DNA of 64,000 nt, from the NCBI GenBank assembly GCA_020249465.1, contig JADCFP010000078.1:1-64000 (forward strand). The letters are read 5' to 3'. This stretch comes from Roseomonas sp. (GTDB lineage Bacteria; Pseudomonadota; Alphaproteobacteria; Acetobacterales; Acetobacteraceae). How positions within the stretch are numbered: position 1 is the stretch's first letter; every line of letters starts with the position of its first letter. The notes below the pieces were generated by a model that made no database searches, was not told where the DNA came from, and was given only the letters and a program-made list of their open reading frames with translations. This document shows, piece after piece, positions 1 through 8,526 of this stretch. The position numbers and the translations under genes are program-made.

Positions 1-2020
1 CCTGACGATAGGACGCCAGTGCATCTTCAATCCGGCCATCCGCTTCGGCCATCATGCCGCGCGCAAGATGCAGGCTGGGATTGTCAGGATCGGCTTCCGA
101 AAGGCGATTCGCCGCGGTCAGTTCGCCGGCAGCGGCAAGGCTTTCCATGGCGATGGGGAAAAGGCGCTGCGTCAAAGGGCGCGGGTAGGAAAGCAATAGC
201 GGCAGGCTGGCGGCAATGGCGGGGCCGGCCACAGCATGATCACCCCGGGCGGCCGCCAGGAAACCGCGCCAAAGTGTGGTTTCATCGCTTGAGGGCATTT
301 GAGGGTTTTCAAGTTGCCGTGCCTCCGCCTCTCGCCCTGCGACCAGGGCTGCGGCGGCTTGCACCATCACAAGCCGCGCATCGGCGCCCGCACGCGGGTC
401 TTCCTGCAAGGCAAGGGTCGCCATGGCCTGGGCTTCCTGCGGCATGCCAAGCGCAAGTAGGGTTTCAGCAGCATGGCGCCGCGCTTCCGAACGGCCAAGT
501 GGCCCGGCGGCGGCGATATTGGCTGACGCGGTGCGAAGCCGTTCCATGAGCGTAGAAGTACTCGCCGAGGGCAAATCCATGATCCGGCTGAGCGTCGCGG
601 CTTCCGCCAGGGGCTCGCGGCCGGCATCCGCGCCAAGCCTGAGAGAATCCATGCCCGAGGCTTGTAAAATAAAGCGGTCATTCAGCGCCCGCAATTGCAT
701 ATTATCGCCGCGCGGCAGGACGGCCACACCCAACATGGCTGGCAGTAATTGGAATTCCGGCTGGCGCCGACCAATGGCAACTGCCTGTCCGGCTTCCCGA
801 AGCGTGCCGACCAGAAGCGGGCTGCCGGTTTCCGGATCAAGCACGGTCACGCTGCGCCCGGGGCGCGCCACGCGCAGCACGAGACGCACCGGCGGCCCCT
901 GTTCCAATTCCGGCGTGATGGCTGTCAGCGCGCGATTGGCATCCACCGCATCGCGGAAGGCTTCCATCACCCAGGCATTTCCTTCGCGCCTGGGGCGGAG
1001 TGTGCCGGGCTGCGCCATGCGCATTTGCAGAATGGTGGCATCGCCGGTCTGGCGCGCCTCCATATTGCGGAAAATGGCGCTGCCCTGAAGCTGCGCCAGG
1101 TCAAGCGCCTCCGGTCGGTCAAAGACTGCGATTACCCAATCGCCATGGCGGAAAATGGCGGCGCCGGTCTCGGCCCCCAGATCAAGCGAAATGGCCCGAC
1201 CTTCCGCCAAAAGGCCGACCGGGATGGTGCGCCGGGGTGGCACCACGACCAATGGGCGCGCCGCCCCGTCAGGCCGTGCCTGAACAGGTGCCGAGGCCCG
1301 TGCCGCAGGGGACGGCGCAGGCGTAACCGCCGGTGTCACTGGGCTTGGTGGCTGCGCAACCGAGGGTGTTGTGGCCGAATTCGGCTCAGACCCGGGACGC
1401 GAAACATCCGCCGCGGAAGGGGCCGGGGCGGATGCGGTGGCAGCCTGACTTGTCGGTTGCGTGGCCTCTCGCGGAGGCGGCGCTGTTGGCGGCGGCCTTG
1501 CTGCCGGGGCAGCAGGCGGCGCAGCAGCGGGCCTCGCGGGGGGGGCGGGGGCCGGCGCGGCCCCTGGCTGTGCCGGTGTTGCTGCGGTTGGCGAAGAGGG
1601 CGCCGCTGCCGCAGGGGGCGGCGCGGCGGGTGCCGCCGCTGGGGCAGTGGGCGTGGCGGTGCTGGCTTCAGCCCCGTCCAGCACATCAATCACCACACGA
1701 TTGCCCAGACGGTAATGGCGGAACCGCGTTCCTGGCGGGGCCTGCAACAAGATGCCGCCTTCAACCGCCGACAGGCTTTCGACATTCTTCGGCAGGCGCA
1801 GGGCGCCGGTTAGGTCATAGCGCGCTGGCGCATCAAAGCGGAGGATAAGGCGATTGCCAGTTTCCTCCGCCCGATAGGTTACCGGTTCGGGCCAATCCAT
1901 CACCACCCGGCCATAGGTGGGGTGGCTGCCAACCCGAATCTCAACACTGGGTGCCTGCTGCGCGAAGGCTGGAACGCCAAAGGCGATCCAGATCAGCAGC
2001 AAGACCCCCGCAAGCCGCAT
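1..2020 (-). CDS. Large secreted protein, partial (C-terminus outside window)
   Basis: Reading frame open from an ATG at 2020 to the left edge (about 673 codons seen, no stop). It starts with a signal peptide (MRLAGVLLLIWIAFGVPAFA), then a beta-rich stretch (about residues 24-115) resembling AMIN-type envelope domains, then an Ala/Pro-rich linker (about 118-260), a second beta-rich part, and a helical C-terminal part (from about 500) that looks like TPR repeats. The start overlaps the cheZ stop (TGATG), so it is translationally coupled to the flagellar/chemotaxis operon. I do not recognise a named family. A periplasmic scaffold linked to motility is an inference from context only. Confidence 0.8.
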   Translation of the reverse strand, partial: MRLAGVLLLIWIAFGVPAFAQQAPSVEIRVGSHPTYGRVVMDWPEPVTYRAEETGNRLILRFDAPARYDLTGALRLPKNVESLSAVEGGILLQAPPGTRFRHYRLGNRVVIDVLDGAEASTATPTAPAAAPAAPPPAAAAPSSPTAATPAQPGAAPAPAPPARPAAAPPAAPAARPPPTAPPPREATQPTSQAATASAPAPSAADVSRPGSEPNSATTPSVAQPPSPVTPAVTPAPSPAARASAPVQARPDGAARPLVVVPPRRTIPVGLLAEGRAISLDLGAETGAAIFRHGDWVIAVFDRPEALDLAQLQGSAIFRNMEARQTGDATILQMRMAQPGTLRPRREGNAWVMEAFRDAVDANRALTAITPELEQGPPVRLVLRVARPGRSVTVLDPETGSPLLVGTLREAGQAVAIGRRQPEFQLLPAMLGVAVLPRGDNMQLRALNDRFILQASGMDSLRLGADAGREPLAEAATLSRIMDLPSASTSTLMERLRTASANIAAAGPLGRSEARRHAAETLLALGMPQEAQAMATLALQEDPRAGADARLVMVQAAAALVAGREAEARQLENPQMPSSDETTLWRGFLAAARGDHAVAGPAIAASLPLLLSYPRPLTQRLFPIAMESLAAAGELTAANRLSEADPDNPSLHLARGMMAEADGRIEDALASYRQ

Positions 2021-2631
2021 CAATCGAAGCTCGCCAAAAGCCGGTCAATCTCACTTTGCGAGACGCCGGCACCCGGAAGCTGCGGACCATTAGCCAGTTT
2101 CTGGCCTTCGGTGCGGCTTTCATCGAGTGGTTTTGCAGCAACCACGGGTGGCGCTTCTGGGCCAGGCATGCCGCTGGCCGCAGAAACAATCGCAGAAATC
2201 CGGGCTTCAATTGCCTTGAGTGCTGTCACAACCTTGCCGATCCGCTGCCCTGTGATGTCCTGAAAGGAACAGGCTTCGTATATCCGAGTGACCGCGCCTT
2301 GCAACTTGTCAGCAGCGTCACCGGAAAGTTCGGCTTGCATCTGCTCAAGCGTTTCGCAGCAATCCAGGATTTCATTGGTGGCATGCGCGGTATGATCAAC
2401 AATCGCGTCCAACTCATCGGTGGCGGAAGGGATATGCGCGTCGCGGATATCTTCGACCTGAAGGGCGGCGATTTCGGCCTTGGCGCGCGCAATGGTGCGC
2501 CCAAGACCTTCCAATTCGGCCAGCAGCGCGGATTCCTTGGCGGTCAGATCGCCCGCCATGCTGGTCAGCACGGCACGCACCGTCGCCTCAATCCGGTCAC
2601 CTTCCGGCCCTTGGGGGGTTCCATCAGGCAT
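2020..2631 (-). CDS. cheZ: Chemotaxis protein CheZ (CheY-P phosphatase)
   Basis: 203 aa from the ATG at 2631; the upstream in-frame codons lie inside cheY and are unlikely to be used. The central helical region carries the CheZ signature SFQDITGQRIGKVV, containing the Asp and Gln that in enteric CheZ position water for dephosphorylating CheY-P. The last 13 residues (VSQSEIDRLLASF-D) resemble the CheY-binding tail of CheZ and also the N-terminal peptide of FliM. It overlaps the cheY end by 8 nt and touches the next gene at TGATG. It switches off the motor signal in the cytoplasm. Identification is firm from the motif and neighbours. Confidence 0.92.
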   Translation of the reverse strand: MPDGTPQGPEGDRIEATVRAVLTSMAGDLTAKESALLAELEGLGRTIARAKAEIAALQVEDIRDAHIPSATDELDAIVDHTAHATNEILDCCETLEQMQAELSGDAADKLQGAVTRIYEACSFQDITGQRIGKVVTALKAIEARISAIVSAASGMPGPEAPPVVAAKPLDESRTEGQKLANGPQLPGAGVSQSEIDRLLASFD

Positions 2632-3004
2632 GGACCAGCACCTTTTCAATCTTTTCGCGGAGCGTTTCCGCGTTGAAGGGCTTCACAATATAATTGGAAA
2701 CGCCCGCCTGCTTGGCGGCCACGACGTTTTCGGTCTTGCTTTCGGCAGTGATCATGATGAAGGGCATGTTTTTCAGACGCTGATCCGCCCGCACTTCCTT
2801 GAGCAGGTCAAGCCCGGTCATGGGCGCCATGTTCCAATCGCTGATCACGAGCCCAAAATTGCCCGCGCGCAGCTTGGCCAAGGCTTCCTGCCCATCCACA
2901 GCTTCATCAACATTGTTGAAGTCAAGCTGCTTCAGAAGGTTGCGGATGATGCGCAGCATCGTCCGATAGTCGTCCACAATCAGGACATTGATGTTCTTAT
3001 CCAT
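2624..3004 (-). CDS. cheY: CheY-type single-domain response regulator
   Basis: 126 aa, the length of a lone receiver domain. Acidic pocket residues are D11-D12 (VDDYRTM), the phospho-acceptor is D56 (ISDWNM), the switch Thr is in MITAES, and the conserved Lys is in VKPF. The start at 3004 is preceded by GGTGGAGAA as ribosome-binding site; an upstream in-frame start would add 38 non-homologous residues. It lies 34 nt after motE and overlaps cheZ. Phosphorylated CheY would bind FliM, encoded in the same operon, to change flagellar rotation. No other che genes are in the window, so the kinase is elsewhere. Confidence 0.95.
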   Translation of the reverse strand: MDKNINVLIVDDYRTMLRIIRNLLKQLDFNNVDEAVDGQEALAKLRAGNFGLVISDWNMAPMTGLDLLKEVRADQRLKNMPFIMITAESKTENVVAAKQAGVSNYIVKPFNAETLREKIEKVLVHA

Positions 3005-3038
3005 GGTTCTCCACCGTTTGCCGACCGGATCATTCGGC

Positions 3039-3701
3039 CTACTCGCTTCCCGGCCGATTGGCCCGGTGTCTCGCCAATTCGGCAGTGAGAACCCGGGCTT
3101 TTTCAGGCCGCATCGCACCGATCACCGGTGCCATTTTCCGCTCACCCATGCGATCCAGGATCTGGATCACGACAGGCAATTCCAATTCCTCGAAAATCGC
3201 AGCCGCTTCGCGCGGGCGCATATTTTCGTAGGTACGCACCAGACCGCGCCAGCCCGATTCTTCGCGTTCGCCGCGGCTGCGCTCCATGGCTTCAAGGCGC
3301 TGCTGAAGCTGCGTGAGTTCTTCAATGCGTTGCCCAAGCCGGCGTTCCGCCGCCGCCAGCACCAATTCGCGCGACGCGATGGTCTGTTCCCGCGCCTCCA
3401 GCTCAGCCCGCCGCGCGCGGAGCTGTTCCAGCAAGGCGCGTTCCGCCTGCGAGATCGGGTTGGGCGCATCGGCAATGCCCCCATCCTGCCGCTCACCGAG
3501 GCGTTGGAACCCACCAGCTGGGCGGGTCGGTTCCGGGGCGACGTTGAGTGGGGGGGCAATTTCTGCCGCCCTTGCCGGGGCGACTGAAGGCACAGGCGCA
3601 GGGTCGCCGCGCAGCAGCGGGCGAATGATATTTTCTGATTTTACAAGGAATAAGCCACCCATGGCGATGATCGCCAAGGGCAAAAGGCGCGGTTTGAACA
3701 T
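3039..3701 (-). CDS. motE: MotE-like flagellar motor chaperone
   Basis: 220 aa. An N-terminal hydrophobic segment (about residues 6-20) acts as signal or anchor. A Pro/Ala-rich linker follows, then a long coiled coil (about 90-150, rich in Glu, Arg, Gln and Leu), then a C-terminal domain containing ENMRPREAAAIFEELEL and ILDRMGERK, typical of MotE and related MgtE-N-like proteins. In rhizobia MotE assists a periplasmic motor protein. The gene is coupled to the DUF6468 gene by TGATG and sits between fliM-type switch genes and cheY, which supports a motor function. The exact partner here is not visible. Confidence 0.82.
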   Translation of the reverse strand: MFKPRLLPLAIIAMGGLFLVKSENIIRPLLRGDPAPVPSVAPARAAEIAPPLNVAPEPTRPAGGFQRLGERQDGGIADAPNPISQAERALLEQLRARRAELEAREQTIASRELVLAAAERRLGQRIEELTQLQQRLEAMERSRGEREESGWRGLVRTYENMRPREAAAIFEELELPVVIQILDRMGERKMAPVIGAMRPEKARVLTAELARHRANRPGSE

Positions 3702-4180
3702 CAGCGGGCCCCCTTTCCGGTACCGATGGAAAGGGCACGCAGCAAATCGCGTTCCGCTTGGCTACGCAGCGGGCCGGCATCGCTTGGCGGCTCTCGGGTT
3801 GGGCGGGTTGCCGCCGGGGCGGGGGGCGGTTCATGGCCGGCCATCGGGCGGCCAGTACGCACCAGGGATTCCAACCGATCCGCGAGTGTTTCCGCGCGTT
3901 CGATCAGGAAGCGCAAATCATCGCGGAGTGGTTCAGCGGTTGTCACACGTTCCTGCACTTGCCGCCCGGCCAGTTCTGCCGTCGCGCGCAGGCGGAGAAT
4001 GGCCGATTCCGCCGCTGCTGCTGCCTCCGAAAGGCCCTGGGCGCTGGTTTCCATGGCGCTTCGGTCCTTGCGGATTTCACGCAAGGCACGCTCAAGCCGG
4101 ATGGCGAAGGGAATGGCGGCGCCAAGCAGCAAAAGCACCGCCAATTGCAGGCCCCATTCCAGCCAGGAGAGAGACATCAT
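3701..4180 (-). CDS. DUF6468 flagellar-operon protein
   Basis: 159 aa. One N-terminal membrane helix (about residues 8-25, LQLAVLLLLGAAIPFAI) is followed by a predicted coiled coil rich in Ala, Arg and Glu to about residue 110, then a Pro/Arg-rich tail. It matches the alphaproteobacterial DUF6468 family, known mainly from position next to fliM; no biochemical role is known to me. Start overlaps the fliM stop as ATGA (4177-4180); a second ATG at 4177 is possible. Coupled both to fliM and motE, so probably made in stoichiometry with switch or stator parts. Confidence 0.85.
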   Translation of the reverse strand: MMSLSWLEWGLQLAVLLLLGAAIPFAIRLERALREIRKDRSAMETSAQGLSEAAAAAESAILRLRATAELAGRQVQERVTTAEPLRDDLRFLIERAETLADRLESLVRTGRPMAGHEPPPAPAATRPTREPPSDAGPLRSQAERDLLRALSIGTGKGAR

Positions 4181-5253
4181 GACGAAGCCCCCTTCCGCCG
4201 CTCAACTTCGCGATCAATCTTGACCGCAAGCCGCTGGCCCTTGCGGCCCATTTCGCCTTCAAAAAGCGGCACATCCCCGCAGCGCAGCCTGACCGGCGCC
4301 CCAGGCGGGACACCGAGCGCGATCTGGTCCCCAACCTTCAGGTTGAGCACCGAAGAAAGCGGCATCATCTGCTCATCCAGCACGACATCCAGGCCGATAT
4401 CCGTGTGGCGCAATTCCTCGGCCAAATGCGTTTCCCAGATGCTGTCACGGCCGAATTTTTCGCCCATGAATTGCTGCAGAAGCAATTCGCGGACGGGTTC
4501 CAAGGTCGCGTAAGGCAGCAGGATTTCGAGCTTGCCGCCGCGGTCTTCCATGTCCACGCGCAGCCGCACCAGAACGCAGGCATTGGATGGCCGGCTGATC
4601 ACGGCAAAGCGCGGATTGACCTCAAGCCGTTCGAAGCGGAAATGCACCGGGCAGAGCGGTTCGAAGGCTGACGTCAAATCATCCAGCACCACACTGACCA
4701 GGCGCTCAACCAGGGTGCGTTCGATGGTGGTATAGGGCCGGCCTTCGATGCGCATCGCGGCGGTGCCGCGTCGCCCGCCCAGCAGCACATCCACGACTGA
4801 ATAGATCAGCGCGGAATCCACTACTGCCAGGCCGTAATTATCCCATTCATCAGCCCGCGTGACGCCGAGCATGGCGGGCAGCGGCACAGAATTCAGATAA
4901 TCCCCGAAACGCAGCGACACGATGCCATCAATCGACACATCCACATTGTCCGAGGTGAAATTGCGCAGCGTGGTGGACATCAGCCTGACCAGCCGGTCGA
5001 ACACGATCTCCAGCATCGGCAGACGTTCATAGGAAATCAGCCCAGAGGAAATGATCCGCTGGATGCCGCTTTCCTCAGCCTCTCGCGTCGGGCCGACCCC
5101 AAAGCCCAAAAGACTGTCAATTTCAGCTTGATTCAGAACGCGTGCTGCGTCTGCGGCGACCGCCGGGGCAGCCTGACCTTCGGTGGACCCTTCTTCCTCA
5201 AGCGCGGCCCCCCAGGCCGCAGCGAGGTCTTCTTCTTCGCCCGTGCCGCTCAT
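4177..5253 (-). CDS. fliM: Flagellar motor switch protein FliM
   Basis: 358 aa. The conserved CheY-binding motif LNQAEIDSLLGF lies at residues 40-51, after an acidic extension of about 39 residues; in enterics the motif is almost at the N-terminus. Then come the FliM middle domain (CheC-like; ISYERLPMLEIVFDRLVR near its start) and the C-terminal SpoA/FliN-like domain (LKVGDQIAL, GEMGRKGQRLAVKI). FliM forms the C-ring and binds CheY-P. The ATGA overlap with fliL (5250-5253) and with the DUF6468 gene shows a tightly coupled operon. Confidence 0.97.
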   Translation of the reverse strand: MSGTGEEEDLAAAWGAALEEEGSTEGQAAPAVAADAARVLNQAEIDSLLGFGVGPTREAEESGIQRIISSGLISYERLPMLEIVFDRLVRLMSTTLRNFTSDNVDVSIDGIVSLRFGDYLNSVPLPAMLGVTRADEWDNYGLAVVDSALIYSVVDVLLGGRRGTAAMRIEGRPYTTIERTLVERLVSVVLDDLTSAFEPLCPVHFRFERLEVNPRFAVISRPSNACVLVRLRVDMEDRGGKLEILLPYATLEPVRELLLQQFMGEKFGRDSIWETHLAEELRHTDIGLDVVLDEQMMPLSSVLNLKVGDQIALGVPPGAPVRLRCGDVPLFEGEMGRKGQRLAVKIDREVERRKGASS

Positions 5254-5777
5254 TGGACCAAAATCTCCAGGAAGAGCACGTCATTTACGCGGGCCTGTTG
5301 GGCGTCCCCACGGCCAGCTTGGGCCACAGCGATATTGGCGCGCGCCACCAATTCTTCCCGCAGGCGTTGCGTGCCGGCGGAACCGCGCAGTTCTTCCGGC
5401 CTGACTTCCCTAAGATAGGTTTGGAACAGGTCCATCAAGCGCGGCATCGAAGCTTGCACTGCGGCGCTATCCTCGGCGCGGGCCAATTCCAGCTTGCTGC
5501 GAAGCTTTACATAAACGGCCCGACGCCCCGGGGCGTTCAGGTTGGTGACAATCTCCGGCATGTCCAGAAAGGCCACAACACGCGGCCCTGGTTCACGCCC
5601 TTCCGCCGAAGCTGGGGGCGCCCCCATGCCGAGCAGCGGCGGCAGGATGCCACCGAACCATAGCCCGGCCCCGATCGCGACCAGCAGAACGGGCAAGGCG
5701 AGGAGCAGCAGCTTCTTGCGCCCGCCGCCCTTCTTCGCCTCCTGCGCTTCTTCACTGGCCTCAATTTGCCCTGACAT
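5250..5777 (-). CDS. fliL: Flagellar basal body-associated protein FliL
   Basis: 175 aa from the ATG at 5777, which has AAGGAG upstream; the longer frame would add 30 residues lying in the regulatory gap. A short charged cytoplasmic tail (EEAQEAKKGGGRKK) precedes one membrane helix (about residues 22-47), then a periplasmic FliL domain (MPEIVTNLN, KLRSKLELA, VNDVLFLEILVQ at the end). FliL rings surround the stators and support torque. It is the first gene of the leftward operon, divergent from flgF. Confidence 0.95.
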   Translation of the reverse strand: MSGQIEASEEAQEAKKGGGRKKLLLLALPVLLVAIGAGLWFGGILPPLLGMGAPPASAEGREPGPRVVAFLDMPEIVTNLNAPGRRAVYVKLRSKLELARAEDSAAVQASMPRLMDLFQTYLREVRPEELRGSAGTQRLREELVARANIAVAQAGRGDAQQARVNDVLFLEILVQ

Positions 5778-5896
5778 CCAACTCTCCTTCGCGACGTAGT
5801 GTGACAGGCTCCGATTAAGGAAGCCTTGCGGCAGAGGTTGCCGGGACCAAAAAGGTTTGACCGGCAAGAACTGCCCTGAGAACCCACTATAAAGGA

Positions 5897-5912
5897 TGGC
5901 ACGCCGGTTGCA
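5897..5912 (+). promoter_or_regulatory. Sigma-54 (-24/-12) promoter for flgFGAH
   Basis: The sequence TGGCACGCCGGTTGCA matches the sigma-54 consensus TGGCACG-N4-TTGCW at every fixed position. The -24 GG is at 5898-5899 and the -12 GC at 5910-5911, so the transcript should begin near 5922-5924, about 95 nt before flgF. It lies in the 238-nt gap between fliL and flgF. This implies RpoN plus an activator (FlbD/FlrC type, not in the window) controls rod and ring genes. I found no equally good site facing fliL. Confidence 0.9.
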
Positions 5913-6015
5913 CCAAGGTTTTCGTCAAGTTTTCTTGGGGGTCGGCGCGTCACGCTGGCCCCTTGGGTTTGCAACATTGGGGTCCGGTTGCCGGTCCCCG
6001 TATGAGGGAGCCACG

Positions 6016-6762
6016 ATGGATTCGCCCGGTTACATCCTGATGTCGCGCATGTCGCTGCAGGAGCGGTCCACCCAGGCCATGGCCCATAACATTGCCAATG
6101 CCGATACCCCCGGTTTCCGCGCCATGCGGCCCGTCTTCGGGCAGGTGATGGTGAGCCTGCGCGGGGCTGGTGGCCTGCCTGGCGATTCCTCCATGTCCTT
6201 CCCCCAGGATCGTGCGACTTGGCGCGACATGACCCCCGGCCCTTTGCAGACCACTGGCAATAAGCTGGATGTGGCGATTGATGGCGAAGGCTTTTTTGTG
6301 GTGGAGACCCCAAAGGGCGAACGCTATACGCGCGCCGGGCGGTTTTCCATTGGTGCCAATGGCCGGCTGGTGGATCAGGAAGGCAATGCGGTGCTCGATT
6401 CGCGCAACCGTCCAATCGCCTTTTCCGCCCAGGACACCCAGATCGAGATCACCAAAACCGGCGTGATCCAAAGTGAAAATGGCCCAATCGCCACCCTTCA
6501 ATTGGTACGCTTTGACAAGCCGCAAAACCTGATGGCCGAGGGCAATCGCCTGTTCGACGCCCAAAATGAGGCGCCGGTGCCGGTTGAGCGTCCGAAGATC
6601 GTGCAGGGCGCGCTTGAGGGCAGCAATATCTCACCGATCATGGAAATGACGCGCCTGACCGCAGAAATGCGCGAATTCCAATACGCCAGCATGTTCAGCG
6701 AACGTGAAGGCGAACGCATCACCAATGCGGTGGAGCGCATCATGCGCCGCCGGTCTTCATAA
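6016..6762 (+). CDS. flgF: Flagellar basal-body rod protein FlgF
   Basis: 248 aa from the ATG at 6016, preceded by GAGGGAG; the longer in-frame start would cross the sigma-54 promoter and is rejected. The N-terminus has the rod-protein signature (AMAHNIANADTPGFRA), a central beta domain follows (LDVAIDGEGFFVVE), and the C-terminal helix is typical of the FlgE/F/G family (EMTRLTAEMREFQYASMF). It forms the proximal rod and is exported by the flagellar type III system. First gene of flgF-flgG-flgA-flgH. Confidence 0.96.
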   Translation: MDSPGYILMSRMSLQERSTQAMAHNIANADTPGFRAMRPVFGQVMVSLRGAGGLPGDSSMSFPQDRATWRDMTPGPLQTTGNKLDVAIDGEGFFVVETPKGERYTRAGRFSIGANGRLVDQEGNAVLDSRNRPIAFSAQDTQIEITKTGVIQSENGPIATLQLVRFDKPQNLMAEGNRLFDAQNEAPVPVERPKIVQGALEGSNISPIMEMTRLTAEMREFQYASMFSEREGERITNAVERIMRRRSS

Positions 6763-6784
6763 GATAGAATAGGACAGATCCACC

Positions 6785-7573
6785 ATGCGTTCCTTGCAAA
6801 TCGCCGCCACGGGCATGCAGGCCCAGCAGACGAATATCGAAGTCATTTCCAACAATATCGCCAATATCTCCACCACGGGCTTCAAGCGGCGGCGCGCCGA
6901 ATTCCAGGATCTGATTTATCAGAATCTGCGCCGCACCGGATCGCAAAGCGCCGATACCGGCACATTGCTGCCTTCCGGCGCACAGCTTGGCCTTGGTGTG
7001 CGTACCGCGGCGGTTTATCGCATCAGCGAACAGGGCAATCTGCAACAGACCGAAAATCGCTTCGATATCGCGATCCGCGGCAATGGCTATTTCCAGGTAC
7101 TGCTGCCTTCCGGCGAAACCGCCTATACGCGCGATGGTACTTTCGGGCTTTCGGCTGAGGGCACCATTGTCACGGCTGAAGGCTTTACCGTACAGCCCGC
7201 CATCACCATTCCCCCGGCGGCGCGTGATGTCACCATCAACGCGACGGGCGAAGTGCTGGCGAAGATTGATGGCCAGGTCCAGCCGCAGAATGTTGGCCAG
7301 ATTCAGTTGGCGATCTTTGCCAATGAAGGCGGCTTGGAAGCCATCGGTGAAAACCTGTTCCTGGCGACACCCGGTTCGGGCGATGCACAGCAAGGTGTGC
7401 CGGGTGCCGCGGGTTATGGGCAGGTGCTGCAAGGCTTCATCGAAACCTCCAACGTCAATGTCGTGCAGGAAATTACGGCGCTGATCACGGCGCAGCGTGC
7501 CTATGAAATGAATTCACGCGTCATTTCGGCGAGTGATGAAATGCTCTCCACCCTTACAAGGCTACGCGGATGA
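6785..7573 (+). CDS. flgG: Flagellar distal rod protein FlgG
   Basis: 262 aa, the usual FlgG length. N-terminal MRSLQIAATGMQAQQTNIE followed by NNIANISTTGFKRRRAEFQDL is diagnostic of FlgG. The C-terminal helix (TSNVNVVQEITALITAQRAYE) is the export and assembly segment shared with FlgE and FlgF. It makes the distal rod that crosses the peptidoglycan. It follows flgF after 22 nt and overlaps flgA by ATGA. Confidence 0.98.
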   Translation: MRSLQIAATGMQAQQTNIEVISNNIANISTTGFKRRRAEFQDLIYQNLRRTGSQSADTGTLLPSGAQLGLGVRTAAVYRISEQGNLQQTENRFDIAIRGNGYFQVLLPSGETAYTRDGTFGLSAEGTIVTAEGFTVQPAITIPPAARDVTINATGEVLAKIDGQVQPQNVGQIQLAIFANEGGLEAIGENLFLATPGSGDAQQGVPGAAGYGQVLQGFIETSNVNVVQEITALITAQRAYEMNSRVISASDEMLSTLTRLRG

Positions 7574-8526
7574 ATAGGCGGCTTCTTCTGCTTCTGCCGG
7601 GTGCGCTGCTGGTGCTGCCGGGCAGGGCGCGCGCCCAGGTTGTGGCGCTTCGGTCCCATAGCCTGGTCGAAGATCAGGTCATTCGCGTGGCCGATATCTT
7701 CGAGGGTACGGGGAAGGGTGATGTGGTCGTGGGAGCCTCGCCCAATCCGGGGCAGCGCTACGTGATCGAAGCCGCGCAGCTTTCCGCAATTGCGCGCCGC
7801 TTCAATGTTGACTGGCGCCCCACCTCTGGCGCCGAGCGCAGCGTGATTGAACGCCCAGGCCGCGCCCTTTCCCGCGAAGCGGCGGTCGAGGTTTTGCGCG
7901 CGGAGCTTCTGGGGCTTGGCTTGCCTGCTGATGCGGAGCTTGAGCTTGCCGCCTTCACCCCGCCCATTCTGCCGCTGAGCGCGATCCCCCGGCTTTCTGC
8001 CGAAGGCGGTCATTACGAAGCGTCGTCCGGTCGATTTGCCGCGACGCTGATCGTCATGGCGGATGGCGTACCAAGCACTCGTATGCGCGTCGCGGGCCGC
8101 GCTATCGCGACAGCACCCGCCGTGGTGGCCACGCGGCGCCTTGCGGTTGGTGATGTTGTGGGGCCGGAGGACGCCAAGCTGGTGCAGCTTCGCGCCGAAC
8201 GTGTGCGCCCGGGATCGGCCCAGCGCCTGGAAGATGTGGTGGGGATGCAATTGCGTCGCCCGATCAGCACGGATTTGCCCTTCATGGCGGCGGATCTGAC
8301 TGTGCCGCATATCATTGCCAAGAATGAGACCGTGACAATGATTGTGGAAGGCCCGGGGATTTCCCTGACCACGCAGGGCCGTGCCTTGGAAGCCGCGCCG
8401 CGCGGCGGGCGGCTTAGTGTGATGAACCTCTCCTCCCGCAACGTCGTGGAGGCTGAAGCGATTGCACCCGGCCGTGTACGGGTGAGCCTTGGTGCGGGTC
8501 CGATCCGCTCAGCGCAAAGGAGTTGA
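7570..8526 (+). CDS. flgA: Flagellar P-ring chaperone FlgA
   Basis: 318 aa. Signal peptide (MNRRLLLLLPGALLVLPGRARA), a variable N-terminal half, then a SAF-type domain (about residues 180-315: ARRLAVGDVVGPEDAKL-like start, then KNETVTMIVEGPGISLTTQGRA) as in FlgA. FlgA is periplasmic and escorts FlgI during P-ring formation. It overlaps flgG (ATGA) and flgH (TGATG). flgI itself is not in the window. Confidence 0.92.
   Translation: MNRRLLLLLPGALLVLPGRARAQVVALRSHSLVEDQVIRVADIFEGTGKGDVVVGASPNPGQRYVIEAAQLSAIARRFNVDWRPTSGAERSVIERPGRALSREAAVEVLRAELLGLGLPADAELELAAFTPPILPLSAIPRLSAEGGHYEASSGRFAATLIVMADGVPSTRMRVAGRAIATAPAVVATRRLAVGDVVGPEDAKLVQLRAERVRPGSAQRLEDVVGMQLRRPISTDLPFMAADLTVPHIIAKNETVTMIVEGPGISLTTQGRALEAAPRGGRLSVMNLSSRNVVEAEAIAPGRVRVSLGAGPIRSAQRS

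Noticed and set aside
749-1813. 354-codon plus-strand frame over the left-edge gene
   Set aside because: Arg/Gly/Cys-rich composition typical of antisense GC-rich DNA; the minus strand encodes a signal peptide and is coupled to cheZ.
5796-5880. Second sigma-54 site facing fliL
   Set aside because: GG and GC elements can be found on the minus strand but with spacing two or more bases off, so not functional by the usual rule.
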